Part shown: piece by piece, positions 11,984 through 21,922 of the stretch
Layout of the letters: each line of letters begins with the position of its first letter
Position numbering within the stretch: the stretch's first letter is position 1
Assembly (NCBI RefSeq): GCF_002245215.1
Contig: NZ_NPMR01000001.1
Location: forward strand, 372,001-436,000
Source: Microbacterium sp. Yaish 1
GTDB lineage: Bacteria > Actinomycetota > Actinomycetes > Actinomycetales > Microbacteriaceae
Direction: 5' to 3'
DNA length: 64,000 bases
The notes under the pieces: model-generated
Seen by the model: only the letters and a program-made list of their open reading frames with translations
Told to the model about the DNA's origin: nothing
Database searches by the model: none
Translations under genes and position numbers: made by a program

Positions 11984-13137
11984 GAGGAGGGCTCTTTCAC
12001 GGGGGCGGTCGGGCGCTGAGGGCGCGCGGGGATGAAGGTCACCACGAGGCACGCGGCGACACCGAGGACGAGGAAGCCGAGGCCGAAGAGGTAATCCCCC
12101 GGCCAGGCGGCGGTGGTGCCGATGTACATCAGCAGCACGGAGAGGCTGACGACCGTCGTCCACGCGTAGAAGATCAGCACGGCGTCGCGGTCGCTGTGTC
12201 CCATGTCGAGCATGCGGTGATGCAGGTGCTTGCGGTCGGGTGAGAACGGCGACTTTCCCCGCGACATGCGGCGGATGACCGCCATCCCGAAGTCGAGCAG
12301 CGGCAGGAGCACGACGACGACCGGCAGCAGGATGGGGATGAACGCACCCAGCAGCTGCGAGCGGCCGAAGACGTCGTTGTCGCCCGTGGCCGGGACGAGA
12401 GTGCCGGTGACGAGGATGGCCGAGCAGCTCATGAGCAGTCCGATCATGAGCGCTCCGGAGTCGCCCATGAACAGCTTCGCGGGGTTCCAGTTGAGGGGCA
12501 GGAAGCCGGCGCAGACCCCGAGGAGCACGACCGCGAGGAACGACGCCAGGTTCGCGTAGCTGCTCGCGCCGAAATCGCGCCCGAGCAGGTAGGTGTAGGT
12601 GAAGAAGACGCCGTTCGCGATCAGCGCGACGCCCGCCACGAGGCCGTCGAGGCCGTCGATGAAGTTGACGGCATTCATCACGACGACGATCGAGAACACC
12701 GTGATGGTGAAGCTCGCGGCGCTCGACACGACCGTCTGTCCGCCGAGCGGGATCGTGTACATCTGCACTCCCCCGAAACCGACGACGATGGCCGCCGCGG
12801 CGAACTGCGCACCGAGCTTGATGAGCCAGTCGAGGTCCCACAGGTCGTCGGCGACGCCGATGACGACGATGAGGGCGGTTGCGGCGAGGATGGCCCAGAT
12901 CGGTTCGGGCTTGGCCCAGAAGATCGCGAAGAACGGGATCTGCGACGAGGTCAGGATGACCGCCGTGGCACCGAGGAACATCCCGACGCCGCCGAGCCGC
13001 GGCGTCGGCGTCTTATGGACGTCGCGGTCGCGGATCTCGGGGTAGAGCTTGTACCGCAGGCTCACCTTGAGGACGAGCCACGTCAGCCCGAAGGTGACGA
13101 GGGCCGTGACCACGAAGGTGGCCAGGTAGAGCCTCAC
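11980..13137 (-). CDS. WecA/MraY-family phosphoglycosyl transferase
   Basis: A 385-aa polytopic membrane enzyme that transfers a sugar-1-phosphate (probably GlcNAc-1-P) from a UDP-sugar to undecaprenyl or decaprenyl phosphate. About 11 hydrophobic helices are visible. The polyprenyl-phosphate glycosyl transferase motifs are intact: GVADD, NFIDGLDGL, FMGDSGA and the HLHHRML histidine block. This is the rfe/wecA homologue found before atpI-atpB in mycobacteria and relatives, used for cell-wall linkage-unit or polymer synthesis. The start is GTG, overlapping the tsaC stop by 4 nt. Confidence 0.9.
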   Translation of the reverse strand: MRLYLATFVVTALVTFGLTWLVLKVSLRYKLYPEIRDRDVHKTPTPRLGGVGMFLGATAVILTSSQIPFFAIFWAKPEPIWAILAATALIVVIGVADDLWDLDWLIKLGAQFAAAAIVVGFGGVQMYTIPLGGQTVVSSAASFTITVFSIVVVMNAVNFIDGLDGLVAGVALIANGVFFTYTYLLGRDFGASSYANLASFLAVVLLGVCAGFLPLNWNPAKLFMGDSGALMIGLLMSCSAILVTGTLVPATGDNDVFGRSQLLGAFIPILLPVVVVLLPLLDFGMAVIRRMSRGKSPFSPDRKHLHHRMLDMGHSDRDAVLIFYAWTTVVSLSVLLMYIGTTAAWPGDYLFGLGFLVLGVAACLVVTFIPARPQRPTAPVKEPSS

Positions 13138-13892
13138 GCGACGCTGCCGCCGGCGGCCTCGCCGGTACCGCTTCCGGAGCCGGGCTCCATCGGCGTGCGG
13201 TTCGCCGCCTCGGCGTGCTCGGGCTCCGGGTCGGGCTCGAGCAGGTCTCCGAGCACGTAGCGCAGCGCCTCACGGCTGACCGCTCCCTCGCGCAGCACGC
13301 GCACGGGAGCGGGGTCGGAGCCCACCAGCGTCGTCGCGTCGATGATCGTCGAGGCGATGCCGGTCGCGGCCGGGCCCCCGTCGAGGTAGACCGAGACGCT
13401 GTCGCCCAGCATCCGCACCGCGTCATCGATCGTGACGGCGGCGTTCATCTTCGTGCGGTTCGCGCTCGAGACCGCCAGAGGCCCGCATTCCTCGAGAAGC
13501 TCGAGGGCGAAGCGGTCGGCGGGCATCCGCACGGCCACGGTTCCTCGGGTCTCCCCCAGATCCCACGACAGCGACGGCTGGGCCGGCAGGACGATCGTCA
13601 GGCCGCCGGGCCAGAACGCTTCGACGAGCCGTTCGACCGGTTCGGGCACCTCGGCCACGAGCGCGCGCATCGTCGCGATGCCGGCGACGAGCACGGGGGG
13701 CGGCGACTGGCGACCCCGTCCCTTCGCGGCGAGCAGCTTGGCGACAGCCGAGGCGCTGAAGGCGTCGGCGGCGACACCGTAGACGGTGTCGGTGGGCAGG
13801 ACGATGAGATCGCCGCGACCGATGGCCTGGCGCGCCTGGCGCATGCCGGGGAGGACCTGGGTCTCGTCGCGGCAGTCGAAAACGGGAGACAT
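13134..13892 (-). CDS. L-threonylcarbamoyladenylate synthase (TsaC/Sua5/YrdC)
   Basis: A 252-aa enzyme that makes threonylcarbamoyl-AMP from threonine, bicarbonate and ATP for the t6A37 modification of tRNAs reading ANN codons. The YrdC-domain motifs LPTDTVYGVAADAF, KGRGRQSPPPVLV and GPLAVSSANRT are present. The C-terminal ~40 residues are polar and there is no full Sua5 domain. The ATG at 13892 has GGGAG just upstream. It lies between prmC and the wecA-like gene, an order shared with other actinobacteria. Confidence 0.9.
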   Translation of the reverse strand: MSPVFDCRDETQVLPGMRQARQAIGRGDLIVLPTDTVYGVAADAFSASAVAKLLAAKGRGRQSPPPVLVAGIATMRALVAEVPEPVERLVEAFWPGGLTIVLPAQPSLSWDLGETRGTVAVRMPADRFALELLEECGPLAVSSANRTKMNAAVTIDDAVRMLGDSVSVYLDGGPAATGIASTIIDATTLVGSDPAPVRVLREGAVSREALRYVLGDLLEPDPEPEHAEAANRTPMEPGSGSGTGEAAGGSVA

Positions 13893-13926
13893 GACCGCTC
13901 CAGTGTACGGCGGACCCCGACCGCTC

Positions 13927-14808
13927 TCAGGAGCGGACGGCCGTCGTGGTGCGGTCGCGCATCGTGAGGTCGGGATGCGTGGCCGTCGCCGACCACCCGT
14001 CGGAAGCCAGGATGCCGCGGATCGCGGCCCCCTGCAGCTCGCCGTGCTCGATGACGATGCTCCCCCCGGGATGCACCAGCCGGAGCCCGACTCGCGACAG
14101 GGTCCGCACGACGTCCAGGCCGTCGGCGCCGCCGTAGAGCGCTGCCGGCGGGTCCCACAGCCGCACTTCGGGATCGCGCGGGATCGCGTCGTCGGGCACG
14201 TACGGCGGGTTCGACACGAGCACCGAGACGGTGCCGTCGAGCTCCGGGAACGCGTGCTCCAGATCGATGAAGGCGAGGCGGGCGTTCGGAGCCCCGACGA
14301 GGGCGAAGTTCTCCTTCGTCCAGATGAAGGCGTCGACGGAGTTCTCGGCTGCGTGGACCCGGGCGTGGGGGACCTCCGTCGCCAGCGCCAGGGCGATCGC
14401 ACCCGACCCGGTGCCGAGGTCGACGGCGACGGGCTCGGGACCGGCGGCGGCACGCAGCAGGTCGATCGCGATCTGCGCGACCGACTCCGTCTCGGGACGC
14501 GGCACGAAGACACCCGGGCCGACGCGGAGCTCGAGATGGCGGAACGGCGCGACGCCGGTCAGATGCTGCAGGGGCTCGCGCGCCGCGCGGCGCGCCACGA
14601 GGTCGGCCAGTCGCGCGGCCTCCTCCGCGCCGATCGAGTCACCGCGGAAAACCGCGGCCGACAGCTCGCCCCGTCCGATGCCGAGGACGTGCGCGGCGAG
14701 GAGCTCGGCGTCGACCTGCGGGGTCGGAACGAAGGCGGCCTCGAGCTCGGCGGTCGCGGCACGCAGGACCTCGGTCAGGGTCGATGCGGGTGGGGGCGCG
14801 GTGCTCAT
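13927..14808 (-). CDS. prmC: release factor glutamine N5-methyltransferase
   Basis: A 293-aa SAM-dependent methyltransferase that methylates the Gln of the GGQ motif of RF1 and RF2. It has an N-terminal helical domain (about 1-90), then the SAM-binding loop VDLGTGSGAIALALA and the catalytic NPPY motif (VSNPPYVPDD). The ATG at 14808 was chosen because longer starts add residues that overlap the cysK promoter region. It normally adjoins prfA, but here cysK-cysE sits between the two. Confidence 0.92.
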   Translation of the reverse strand: MSTAPPPASTLTEVLRAATAELEAAFVPTPQVDAELLAAHVLGIGRGELSAAVFRGDSIGAEEAARLADLVARRAAREPLQHLTGVAPFRHLELRVGPGVFVPRPETESVAQIAIDLLRAAAGPEPVAVDLGTGSGAIALALATEVPHARVHAAENSVDAFIWTKENFALVGAPNARLAFIDLEHAFPELDGTVSVLVSNPPYVPDDAIPRDPEVRLWDPPAALYGGADGLDVVRTLSRVGLRLVHPGGSIVIEHGELQGAAIRGILASDGWSATATHPDLTMRDRTTTAVRS

Positions 14809-14934
14809 GGCGCCGACAAGCCTAATCACGAGTGCGGATTCGTCACATTCGGCTCCCTCGGCGAGGGGCGACAATAGGCTGGGGCGACGATCCCGCCGCG
14901 ACGCGGCATCCGCTCGAAAACCCGAAAGGCAGAC

Positions 14935-15888
14935 ATGTCCGACCCGGTCACCCACGGCATCCACCCCGACATCACCACCGCGTACGGCAACACGCCTCTC
15001 GTGCGGTTGAACCGCGTCAGCGAAGGCCTGCCGGGCACGGTGCTCGCCAAGCTCGAGTTCTACAACCCCGCGTCATCGGTCAAGGACCGCCTCGGCATCG
15101 CCATCGTCGACGCCGCCGAGAAGGCCGGCGCTCTCCAGCCCGGCGGGACGATCGTCGAGGGTACGAGCGGCAACACCGGCATCGCGCTGGCGATGGTCGG
15201 CGCGGCCCGTGGCTACCGCGTCATCCTCACGATGCCCTCGTCGATGTCGATGGAGCGCCGCCTGCTGCTCAAGGCCTACGGCGCCGAGCTCGTGCTCACC
15301 GACCCGTCGCTGGGCATGAAGGGCGCCGTGTCGGAGGCGGAGAAGATCGCCGCCGAGACGCCCGGCGCAGTCCTCGCGAAGCAGTTCGCCAACGAGGCCA
15401 ACCCCGACATCCACCGCCGCACGACGGCCGAGGAGATCCTCCGCGACACCGACGGTCAGGTCGGCTACTTCGTCGCGGGCATCGGCACGGGCGGCACGAT
15501 CACCGGCGTCGGCCAGGTGCTGAAGGAGCGCATCGCCGATGTGAAGGTGGTCGCCGTCGAGCCGAAGGACTCCCCGCTGCTGACCGAGGGGAAGCCCGGC
15601 CCCCACAAGATCCAGGGCATCGGGCCGAACTTCATCCCGCCGATCCTCGACCAGGGCGTCATCGACGAGGTGCAGGACGTCACCTTCGACGACGCGATCC
15701 GCGTCGCGCGCGAGGTGGCGCAGAAGGAAGGCATCCTCGTCGGCATCTCGTCGGGTGCGGCCGTCTGGGCCGCGCTCCAGGTCGCGGCGCGCCCCGAGGC
15801 CGAGGGCAAGAACATCGTCGTGATCATCCCGTCGTTCGGTGAGCGCTACCTCTCGACCCCGCTGTTCGAGGACCTGCGCGAAGACTGA
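14935..15888 (+). CDS. cysK: cysteine synthase A (O-acetylserine sulfhydrylase)
   Basis: A 317-aa PLP enzyme that makes L-cysteine from O-acetylserine and sulfide. The PLP lysine is in NPASSVKDR, the substrate loop is [12 protein letters not shown], the phosphate-binding loop is [10 protein letters not shown], and Ser near SSGAAVW contacts the pyridine nitrogen. It is divergent from prmC and its stop overlaps the cysE start by one base (TGATG), so the two form a translationally coupled cysteine operon. Confidence 0.95.
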   Translation: MSDPVTHGIHPDITTAYGNTPLVRLNRVSEGLPGTVLAKLEFYNPASSVKDRLGIAIVDAAEKAGALQPGGTIVEGTSGNTGIALAMVGAARGYRVILTMPSSMSMERRLLLKAYGAELVLTDPSLGMKGAVSEAEKIAAETPGAVLAKQFANEANPDIHRRTTAEEILRDTDGQVGYFVAGIGTGGTITGVGQVLKERIADVKVVAVEPKDSPLLTEGKPGPHKIQGIGPNFIPPILDQGVIDEVQDVTFDDAIRVAREVAQKEGILVGISSGAAVWAALQVAARPEAEGKNIVVIIPSFGERYLSTPLFEDLRED

Positions 15889-16460
15889 TGGGATCGCTCC
15901 GAGCACGCATCCGCGAAGACCTGGCCGCCGCGAAGCTGCGCGATCCCGCGGCTCGCAGCGGCCTCGAGATCGCGGTGCTGTACCCGGGGCTGCACGCGGT
16001 CTGGTCGTACCGCATCATGCACCGGCTGTGGCTCCGGCGCGCGCGCTTCCTCGCGCGCGCCGGGTCGCAGCTGACGCGGTGGCTCACGGGCATCGAGATC
16101 CACCCCGGAGCGCGGATCGGCAGGCGATTCTTCATCGACCACGGCATGGGCGTCGTGATCGGCGAGACCGCCGTCGTCGGTGACGACGTCATGCTGTACC
16201 ACGGGGTGACTCTGGGCGGCCGCACCCGTCACGCCGGCAAGCGGCATCCCACCCTCGAAGACGGCGTCGCCGTCGGCGCCGGCGCGAAGATCCTCGGTCC
16301 GATCACGATCGGCGCCCGAAGCGTCGTCGGCGCCAACGCGGTCGTCACGAAGGACGCCCCCGCCGACTCGGTGCTCGTCGGCGTGCCCGCCCGGCCCCGT
16401 GCCCGCCGCGAGGGCGAGGACACCCGCGCGGTCCTGACGGCCCCCGAGTACCACATCTGA
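15888..16460 (+). CDS. cysE: serine O-acetyltransferase
   Basis: A 190-aa left-handed beta-helix acetyltransferase that converts serine and acetyl-CoA to O-acetylserine. The hexapeptide repeats run from [23 protein letters not shown] to [13 protein letters not shown], with catalytic His in the DHGMG and YHGVTLGG loops. It is the short type, lacking the ~80-residue N-terminal domain of E. coli CysE, as is common in Gram-positives. Its product feeds CysK encoded immediately upstream. Confidence 0.95.
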   Translation: MGSLRARIREDLAAAKLRDPAARSGLEIAVLYPGLHAVWSYRIMHRLWLRRARFLARAGSQLTRWLTGIEIHPGARIGRRFFIDHGMGVVIGETAVVGDDVMLYHGVTLGGRTRHAGKRHPTLEDGVAVGAGAKILGPITIGARSVVGANAVVTKDAPADSVLVGVPARPRARREGEDTRAVLTAPEYHI

Positions 16461-16473
16461 CCCCTGTCGCCGG

Positions 16474-16547
16474 CTCCCGTCGACTCGCCAGAAACGGCGG
16501 GTGCGGGGGCCGCCGGATCCGCAGATCCTGGCGAGTCGACGCGGGAG
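16474..16547. repeat. large intergenic inverted repeat between convergent cysE and prfA
   Basis: Arms CTCCCGTCGACTCGCCAG (16474-16491) and CTGGCGAGTCGACGCGGGAG (16528-16547) are complementary except for a 2-nt insertion. They enclose a G/C-rich centre that can fold by itself (GGCGG..CCGCC). It lies between converging genes, so it probably acts as a bidirectional terminator, or it is a dispersed intergenic palindrome. Confidence 0.6.
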
Positions 16548-16554
16548 CGGGAGG

Positions 16555-17631
16555 TCAGTCGTCGGCGAGAGCAGCCAGCCGGGCCTCTTCGTCGGCGGCG
16601 ATGCAGCTGTCGATGACGGGTCCGAGGGCGCCGTCCATCACCTGATCGAGGTTGTAGGCCTTGTATCCCGTCCGGTGGTCGGCGATGCGGTTCTCGGGGA
16701 AGTTGTACGTCCGGATGCGCTCCGACCGGTCCATCCCCCGGATCTGCGAGCGGCGGGCGTCGGATGCCGCGGCATCCCGCTCCTCCTGCTGCTTCGCCAG
16801 CAGCCGGGCGCGGAGCACGCGCATGCCGGCCTCGCGGTTCTGCAGCTGACTCTTCTCGTTCTGCATCGAGACGACGATGCCCGTCGGCACGTGCGTGATC
16901 CGCACGGCGGAGTCGGTCGTGTTGACCGACTGCCCGCCCGGGCCCGACGAACGGAAGACGTCGATCTTCAGGTCGTTCGGGTCGATCGTGATCTCCTCGG
17001 GCTCGTCGACCTCGGGAAAGACGAGCACGCCCGTCGTCGAGGTGTGGATGCGCCCCTGCGACTCGGTGGCCGGCACACGCTGCACGCGGTGCACCCCGCC
17101 CTCGTACTTCAGGTGCGCCCACACCCCCTGCGACGGGTCGGAGGACGAGCCCTTGATGGCGACCTGGACGTCCTTGTACCCGCCGAGGTCGGACTCGTTG
17201 CGTTCGAGCAGCTCGGTCTTCCATCCGCGCGAGGCGGCGTACTGCATGTACATCCGCAGCAGGTCGGCGGCGAACAGAGCGGATTCCGCTCCCCCCTCGC
17301 CCTGCTTGATCTCCATGATGACGTCGCGGGCGTCGTCGGGATCGCGCGGGATGAGCAGGCGGCGGAGCCGCTCCTGCGCCTCGCGCAGCCCCTCCTCGAG
17401 GGCCGGCACCTCCGCGGCGAACGCGTCGTCCTCACGAGCGAGCTCACGAGCCGCCGCGAGGTCGTCGGATGCCGCGACCCACGCATCGTGGGCCGCGACG
17501 ATCCGCGACAGCTCGGCGTAGCGCCGGTTCACGCGCTTGGCGCGCGCGGCATCGGCGTGCACCGCGGGATCGGAGAGCTCCTCCTGAACCGCGCGGTGCT
17601 CGTCGAGCAGCCCTCGGACCGACTCGAACAC
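16555..17631 (-). CDS. prfA: peptide chain release factor 1
   Basis: A 358-aa RF1 that recognises UAA and UAG and releases the peptide. The GGQ catalytic motif is in [20 protein letters not shown], and the PAT codon-recognition tripeptide (PxT, RF1 type) is in [14 protein letters not shown]. The domain order (N-terminal coiled coil, then GGQ domain) and length match the family. The start is GTG at 17631, two bases after the rho stop. The frame stays open further upstream but that part is rho antiframe. Its modifying enzyme PrmC is encoded 1.7 kb downstream. Confidence 0.95.
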   Translation of the reverse strand: MFESVRGLLDEHRAVQEELSDPAVHADAARAKRVNRRYAELSRIVAAHDAWVAASDDLAAARELAREDDAFAAEVPALEEGLREAQERLRRLLIPRDPDDARDVIMEIKQGEGGAESALFAADLLRMYMQYAASRGWKTELLERNESDLGGYKDVQVAIKGSSSDPSQGVWAHLKYEGGVHRVQRVPATESQGRIHTSTTGVLVFPEVDEPEEITIDPNDLKIDVFRSSGPGGQSVNTTDSAVRITHVPTGIVVSMQNEKSQLQNREAGMRVLRARLLAKQQEERDAAASDARRSQIRGMDRSERIRTYNFPENRIADHRTGYKAYNLDQVMDGALGPVIDSCIAADEEARLAALADD

Positions 17632-17633
17632 GA

Positions 17634-19757
17634 TCAGCGGATGCTGTTGTCGTGCCCGCCCGAGTGCGTGGTCGGCGCCGGGATCGACTTCTGCATCTGA
17701 ACGAGGAACTCGACGTTGGACTGCGTCTCCTTGAGCTTGTCGAGGATGACGCCGAGCGCGTGCTGCTGGTCGAGCCCGGCGAGGGCACGGCGCAGCTTCC
17801 ACGTGATCTTGACCTCGTCGGACGAGAGCAGCATCTCTTCGCGACGCGTCGACGAGGCGTTGACGTCGACGGCGGGGAAGATGCGCTTGTCGGCCAGCTG
17901 ACGCGACAGACGCAGCTCGCTGTTGCCCGTGCCCTTGAACTCCTCGAAGATGACCTCGTCCATCTTGGAACCGGTCTCCACCAGCGCCGTCGCGAGGATC
18001 GTCAACGAACCGCCGTTCTCGATGTTGCGCGCCGCGCCGAAGAAGCGCTTGGGCGGGTACAGCGCCGACGCGTCGACGCCGCCCGTCAGGACGCGGCCCG
18101 ACGTCGGAGCCGACAGGTTGTACGCGCGGCCGAGGCGCGTGATCGAGTCGAGCAGCACGACGACGTCGCGGCCGAGCTCGACGAGACGCTTGGCGCGCTC
18201 GATCGCGAGCTCGGCGACCGTGGTGTGGTCCTCGGCGGGACGGTCGAATGTCGAGGCGATGACCTCGCCCTTGACCGTGCGCTGCATGTCGGTGACCTCT
18301 TCGGGACGCTCGTCGACGAGCACGACCATGAGGTGGACCTCGGGGTTGTTCTGCGCGATCGCGCCGGCGATCTGCTGCAGCACGATCGTCTTGCCGGCCT
18401 TGGGCGGCGCGACGATGAGACCGCGCTGGCCCTTGCCGATCGGGGCCACGAGGTCGATGATCCGCTGAGTCAGCTTCTCGGGGCCGGTCTCGAGGCGCAG
18501 GCGCTCCTGCGGGTACAGGGGCGTCAGCTTGCCGAACTCGACGCGGCCGGCGGCGTCCTCGACGGAGAGGCCGTTGATCGAGTCGACCTTGACGAGTGCG
18601 TTGTACTTCTGCCGGCTCGACTGCTCGCCCTCGCGGGGCTGCTTGATCGCGCCGACGACGGCGTCGCCCTTGCGCAGGTTGTACTTCTTGACCTGGCCGA
18701 GCGAGACGTAGACGTCCTGCGGGCCGGGCAGGTAGCCCGTCGTGCGGACGAAGGCGTAGTTGTCGAGGACGTCAAGCACACCGGCGATCGGGATGAGGAC
18801 GTCGTCCTCGCTGATCTCGGTCTCGAACTCGTCGCCGCCCCCGCCCTGGCCGCGCCGCTTGTTGCGCTGGCGGCCACGGCCGCTCTGGCCCGGGGCGTCG
18901 TCGTCGTCCGGACCGTTGTTGCCGCCCTGGTTCTGGCCGGCGCCCTGGTTCTGGTTGCCGCCCTGGTTCTGGCCGGCCTGGCCCTGGTTGCCCTGCGCGT
19001 TGTCCTTGTTGCGGTTGCGGTTGCGGCTGCGCGACCGGCTCCGCGAACGACCGGACGACTCGCCGTCGCCCTCTCCGGACTCGGACTTCGACGAGTCATC
19101 GGAGGATGCGTCGGCGTCCGGCGCCTGCTCGGCGGGCGTCTCGGTAGCGGCTTCTGCGGCCGGAGCGTGGGCGGATTCGGCCGGCGCGTCGGTGCTCGGG
19201 GCAGCCTCGGCCTCCGCGTCCTTCTTCGCGTTGCGGCCGCGGCCGCGGCCACGCGCCGGCTTCTTCGGCGCCTCGGGGGTCTCCGCGTCGGCAGCGGCCT
19301 CGGCGGCATCGGTGGCCGGAGCAGTCTCATCGGCCGTCGACGCGGCCTCCGCCGAGACGATGTCCGCGGCGGGTGCAGCCGTGTCGGACGCAGCCTCGGG
19401 GGCGGCGGTCTCTGCGGACGCGTCGGTCGCGACGGCGGGCACCTCGTCGGTTGCGGGGACATCGGTGCTCTTGGCACGACGGGGCGCGCGCTTGCGCGGC
19501 GCCTTCGCCGGCTTCTCGGCGGGCTCCGCCGGCGCAGCAGCCTCGGCGGTCTCGGCGGGGGCGTCCTCCACCGGGGCGGCAGTCTCGGCTGCGGGAAGGT
19601 CCGACGCATCGGATGCCGCGACCTCGGCGGGCGTCTCCTCGGCCGGGGCAGCCTCCTCAGCGGGCGTCTCGGCGACGGCATCCTGCTGCTCGGCCGCTTC
19701 CTCGGTCGGCGCGTCGACGGTCTCGTCGATCGTCAGGTTCTCGGAGTTGGACTCCAC
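17634..19757 (-). CDS. rho: transcription termination factor Rho with long low-complexity N-terminus
   Basis: A 707-aa hexameric RNA helicase that terminates transcription. The conserved core starts near residue 315 with the RNA-binding fold ([20 protein letters not shown]). The ATPase follows with P-loop VAPPKAGKT, Walker B and the Q/R-loop region ([12 protein letters not shown]). The first ~310 residues are unlike E. coli Rho (419 aa): an Ala/Glu/Pro-rich acidic part, then Arg/Lys patches, then an Asn/Gln/Gly-rich stretch ([10 protein letters not shown]). Such inserts are known in actinobacterial Rho and can affect RNA binding or condensate formation. The start is GTG with AAGAGGAG upstream. 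A 152-nt leader could carry autoregulation. Confidence 0.96.
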   Translation of the reverse strand: MESNSENLTIDETVDAPTEEAAEQQDAVAETPAEEAAPAEETPAEVAASDASDLPAAETAAPVEDAPAETAEAAAPAEPAEKPAKAPRKRAPRRAKSTDVPATDEVPAVATDASAETAAPEAASDTAAPAADIVSAEAASTADETAPATDAAEAAADAETPEAPKKPARGRGRGRNAKKDAEAEAAPSTDAPAESAHAPAAEAATETPAEQAPDADASSDDSSKSESGEGDGESSGRSRSRSRSRNRNRNKDNAQGNQGQAGQNQGGNQNQGAGQNQGGNNGPDDDDAPGQSGRGRQRNKRRGQGGGGDEFETEISEDDVLIPIAGVLDVLDNYAFVRTTGYLPGPQDVYVSLGQVKKYNLRKGDAVVGAIKQPREGEQSSRQKYNALVKVDSINGLSVEDAAGRVEFGKLTPLYPQERLRLETGPEKLTQRIIDLVAPIGKGQRGLIVAPPKAGKTIVLQQIAGAIAQNNPEVHLMVVLVDERPEEVTDMQRTVKGEVIASTFDRPAEDHTTVAELAIERAKRLVELGRDVVVLLDSITRLGRAYNLSAPTSGRVLTGGVDASALYPPKRFFGAARNIENGGSLTILATALVETGSKMDEVIFEEFKGTGNSELRLSRQLADKRIFPAVDVNASSTRREEMLLSSDEVKITWKLRRALAGLDQQHALGVILDKLKETQSNVEFLVQMQKSIPAPTTHSGGHDNSIR

Positions 19758-19909
19758 GAGTGCTCCTCTTAAACGGTGGATATGTCAGAACCGCGTCCAG
19801 CGCCGTCCACGGCGGGCGCCATCCACCTGCCACACGCGTCCGGCCGACGGCACGGGGTATGGATCAGGGGTGTTCGCGGTGATTCGCAGAATTGCGACGG
19901 AGGCTCAGA

Positions 19910-20839
19910 TCACAAAGGTGTGGAACCCTCCGTATGGTCCCTCACCATACCACCGCGCACATCGACTGCCAGCATCCGCGCGTCCCATGGGGTGTCTGTG
20001 GTATATGCGGCGACCTCGGCGGCGGCGAGGCGCTGCCCCGGCCCGTCGGCCAGCACGAGGACGCTCGGGCCCGCGCCCGACACGACCGCCGCGAACCCCT
20101 CGGCGCGCAGCGCCCGCACGAGCTTGTCGGTCTCGACCATCGCCTGCGCCCGGTAGGACTGGTGGAGCTTGTCCTCGGTGGCGGCCAGCAGCAGATCGGG
20201 GCTCTGCGTGAGGGCCGCGACGAGCAGCGCCGAGCGCGAGAGGTTGAAGATCGCGTCTTCTCGGGTGACCTGCAGCGGGTCGAACCCGCGCGCCACCGAC
20301 GTCGACATCGTGAAGTCCGGCACGAACACCAGCGGCGCGACGCCGCGGTGGACGAGGAGCTTCTTGTGCTGCGGGCCGTGCTCGTCGACCCACGCGATCG
20401 TGAGGCCGCCGAACAGGGCCGGCGCGACGTTGTCGGGGTGCCCCTCGAGCTCGGTGGCCAGGCGCAGCAGCGCATCGGCGCCGATCTCGACGTCACCCGC
20501 GAGAAGGCCCTTGGCCGCGAGGAGGCCGGACACGACCGCAGCGCCCGACGAGCCCATCCCCCGCCCGTGCGGGATCGCGTTGACCGCTTCGAGGCGCACG
20601 CCGGGCATCGTCCGCCCGAACGCCTCGTAGGCGTAGGCCATCGCCCGCACGACGAGGTGCGAGGCGTCGGTCGGGACGTCGGCGGCGCCCTCACCCGTGA
20701 CGGTGATCTCCAGGCCCGGCCCCGGCAGTTCCGTGACGATGAGCTCGTCGTAGACGCTGAGCGCGAGACCCAGAGTGTCGAAGCCGGGGCCGAGGTTGGC
20801 GCTGGTCGCGGGAACCCGCACCTGAACTGACCGGGTCAT
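19910..20839 (-). CDS. thrB: homoserine kinase
   Basis: A 309-aa GHMP-family kinase phosphorylating L-homoserine with ATP on the threonine branch. The GHMP signatures are [18 protein letters not shown], the ATP loop [13 protein letters not shown] and the C-terminal [10 protein letters not shown]. Its ATG overlaps the thrC stop (ATGA, 4 nt). It is the last gene of lysA-hom-thrC-thrB, which gathers the aspartate-derived lysine and threonine pathway. Confidence 0.95.
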   Translation of the reverse strand: MTRSVQVRVPATSANLGPGFDTLGLALSVYDELIVTELPGPGLEITVTGEGAADVPTDASHLVVRAMAYAYEAFGRTMPGVRLEAVNAIPHGRGMGSSGAAVVSGLLAAKGLLAGDVEIGADALLRLATELEGHPDNVAPALFGGLTIAWVDEHGPQHKKLLVHRGVAPLVFVPDFTMSTSVARGFDPLQVTREDAIFNLSRSALLVAALTQSPDLLLAATEDKLHQSYRAQAMVETDKLVRALRAEGFAAVVSGAGPSVLVLADGPGQRLAAAEVAAYTTDTPWDARMLAVDVRGGMVRDHTEGSTPL

Positions 20840-21921
20840 GGCGTCGCCTCCGGTACGAGATCGAGCACGGACGCCACCTCGGAGGTGGTCGCGTCGACGA
20901 CGACCGGCTCGGCCTGACTGCCGTCCGCGTTGCGGAGAGCCCACTGCGGGTCCTTCAGGCCGTGACCGGTGACGGTCAGCACGACCGTCGAGCCGGCCGG
21001 GATGACGCCCGCTTCGGCCCGGTCGAGCAGGCCGGCGACGGTGATCGCGGACGCGGGTTCGACGAACACGCCGGCCGTGCTCGCGAGAAGCTTCTGCGCC
21101 GCGAGGATGCGCTGGTCGTCGATGGCGCCGAACCAGCCCTGGGTCGCATCGCGTGCCTCGAGGGCGAGATGCCACGACGCGGGGTTGCCGATGCGGATCG
21201 CCGTCGCGATGGTGTCGGGGTCCTTCACGACCTCGCCACGGACGAGCGGCGCCGATCCGGCGGCCTGGAAGCCGAACATCCGCGGGACGCGCGTCGCTGC
21301 CCCGCGGGCGGCCTCCTCGCGATACCCGCGGGCGTGGGCCGTGTAGTTGCCGGCGTTGCCGACGGGCACGAAGTGGAAGTCCGGCGCGTCACCCAGCTGC
21401 GACACGATCTCGTACGCCGCGGTCTTCTGCCCGTCGATGCGATCGGGATTGACCGAGTTGACGAGATGCACGGGGTAGTGGTCGGCCAGTTCACGGGCGA
21501 TCTCGAGACAGTCGTCGAAGTTGCCGCGGATCTGGATGAGCCTGCCACCGTGGGCGACCGCCTGACTCAGCTTGCCCATCGCGATCTTGCCCTCGGGGAC
21601 GAGGACGGCAGCCGTGATGCCGGCGTGGGCGGCGTAGGCCGCCGCAGACGCCGACGTGTTGCCGGTCGAGGCGCAGATGACAGCCTTCGCGCCGTGCTCG
21701 ACGGCACGCGAGAGCGCGACCGTCATGCCGCGGTCCTTGAACGAACCCGTCGGGTTCATCCCCTCGAACTTCACCCAGACGTCGGCGCCGGTGCGGTGCG
21801 AGAGCTCGCGAGCGGGGACGAGCGGCGTGCCGCCCTCCCCCAGGGTGACGACTGTCGAGGCGTCGGTGACGTCGAGACGGTCGGCGAACTCGCGCAGGAC
21901 TCCCTGCCACACGTGCGCCAT
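20836..21921 (-). CDS. thrC: threonine synthase
   Basis: A 361-aa PLP enzyme converting O-phosphohomoserine to threonine. The PLP lysine lies in [14 protein letters not shown], the loop [15 protein letters not shown] binds substrate and phosphate, and the glycine loop is [12 protein letters not shown]. It is the short actinobacterial type (~360 aa) without the N-terminal extension of E. coli ThrC. It lies one base after hom. Confidence 0.95.
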   Translation of the reverse strand: MAHVWQGVLREFADRLDVTDASTVVTLGEGGTPLVPARELSHRTGADVWVKFEGMNPTGSFKDRGMTVALSRAVEHGAKAVICASTGNTSASAAAYAAHAGITAAVLVPEGKIAMGKLSQAVAHGGRLIQIRGNFDDCLEIARELADHYPVHLVNSVNPDRIDGQKTAAYEIVSQLGDAPDFHFVPVGNAGNYTAHARGYREEAARGAATRVPRMFGFQAAGSAPLVRGEVVKDPDTIATAIRIGNPASWHLALEARDATQGWFGAIDDQRILAAQKLLASTAGVFVEPASAITVAGLLDRAEAGVIPAGSTVVLTVTGHGLKDPQWALRNADGSQAEPVVVDATTSEVASVLDLVPEATP

Positions 21922-21922
21922 G

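Noticed and set aside
17469..19772. A 767-codon plus-strand frame opposite prfA and rho
   Set aside because: Antisense shadow of rho with its repetitive Ala/Glu codons. Rho has complete catalytic motifs.
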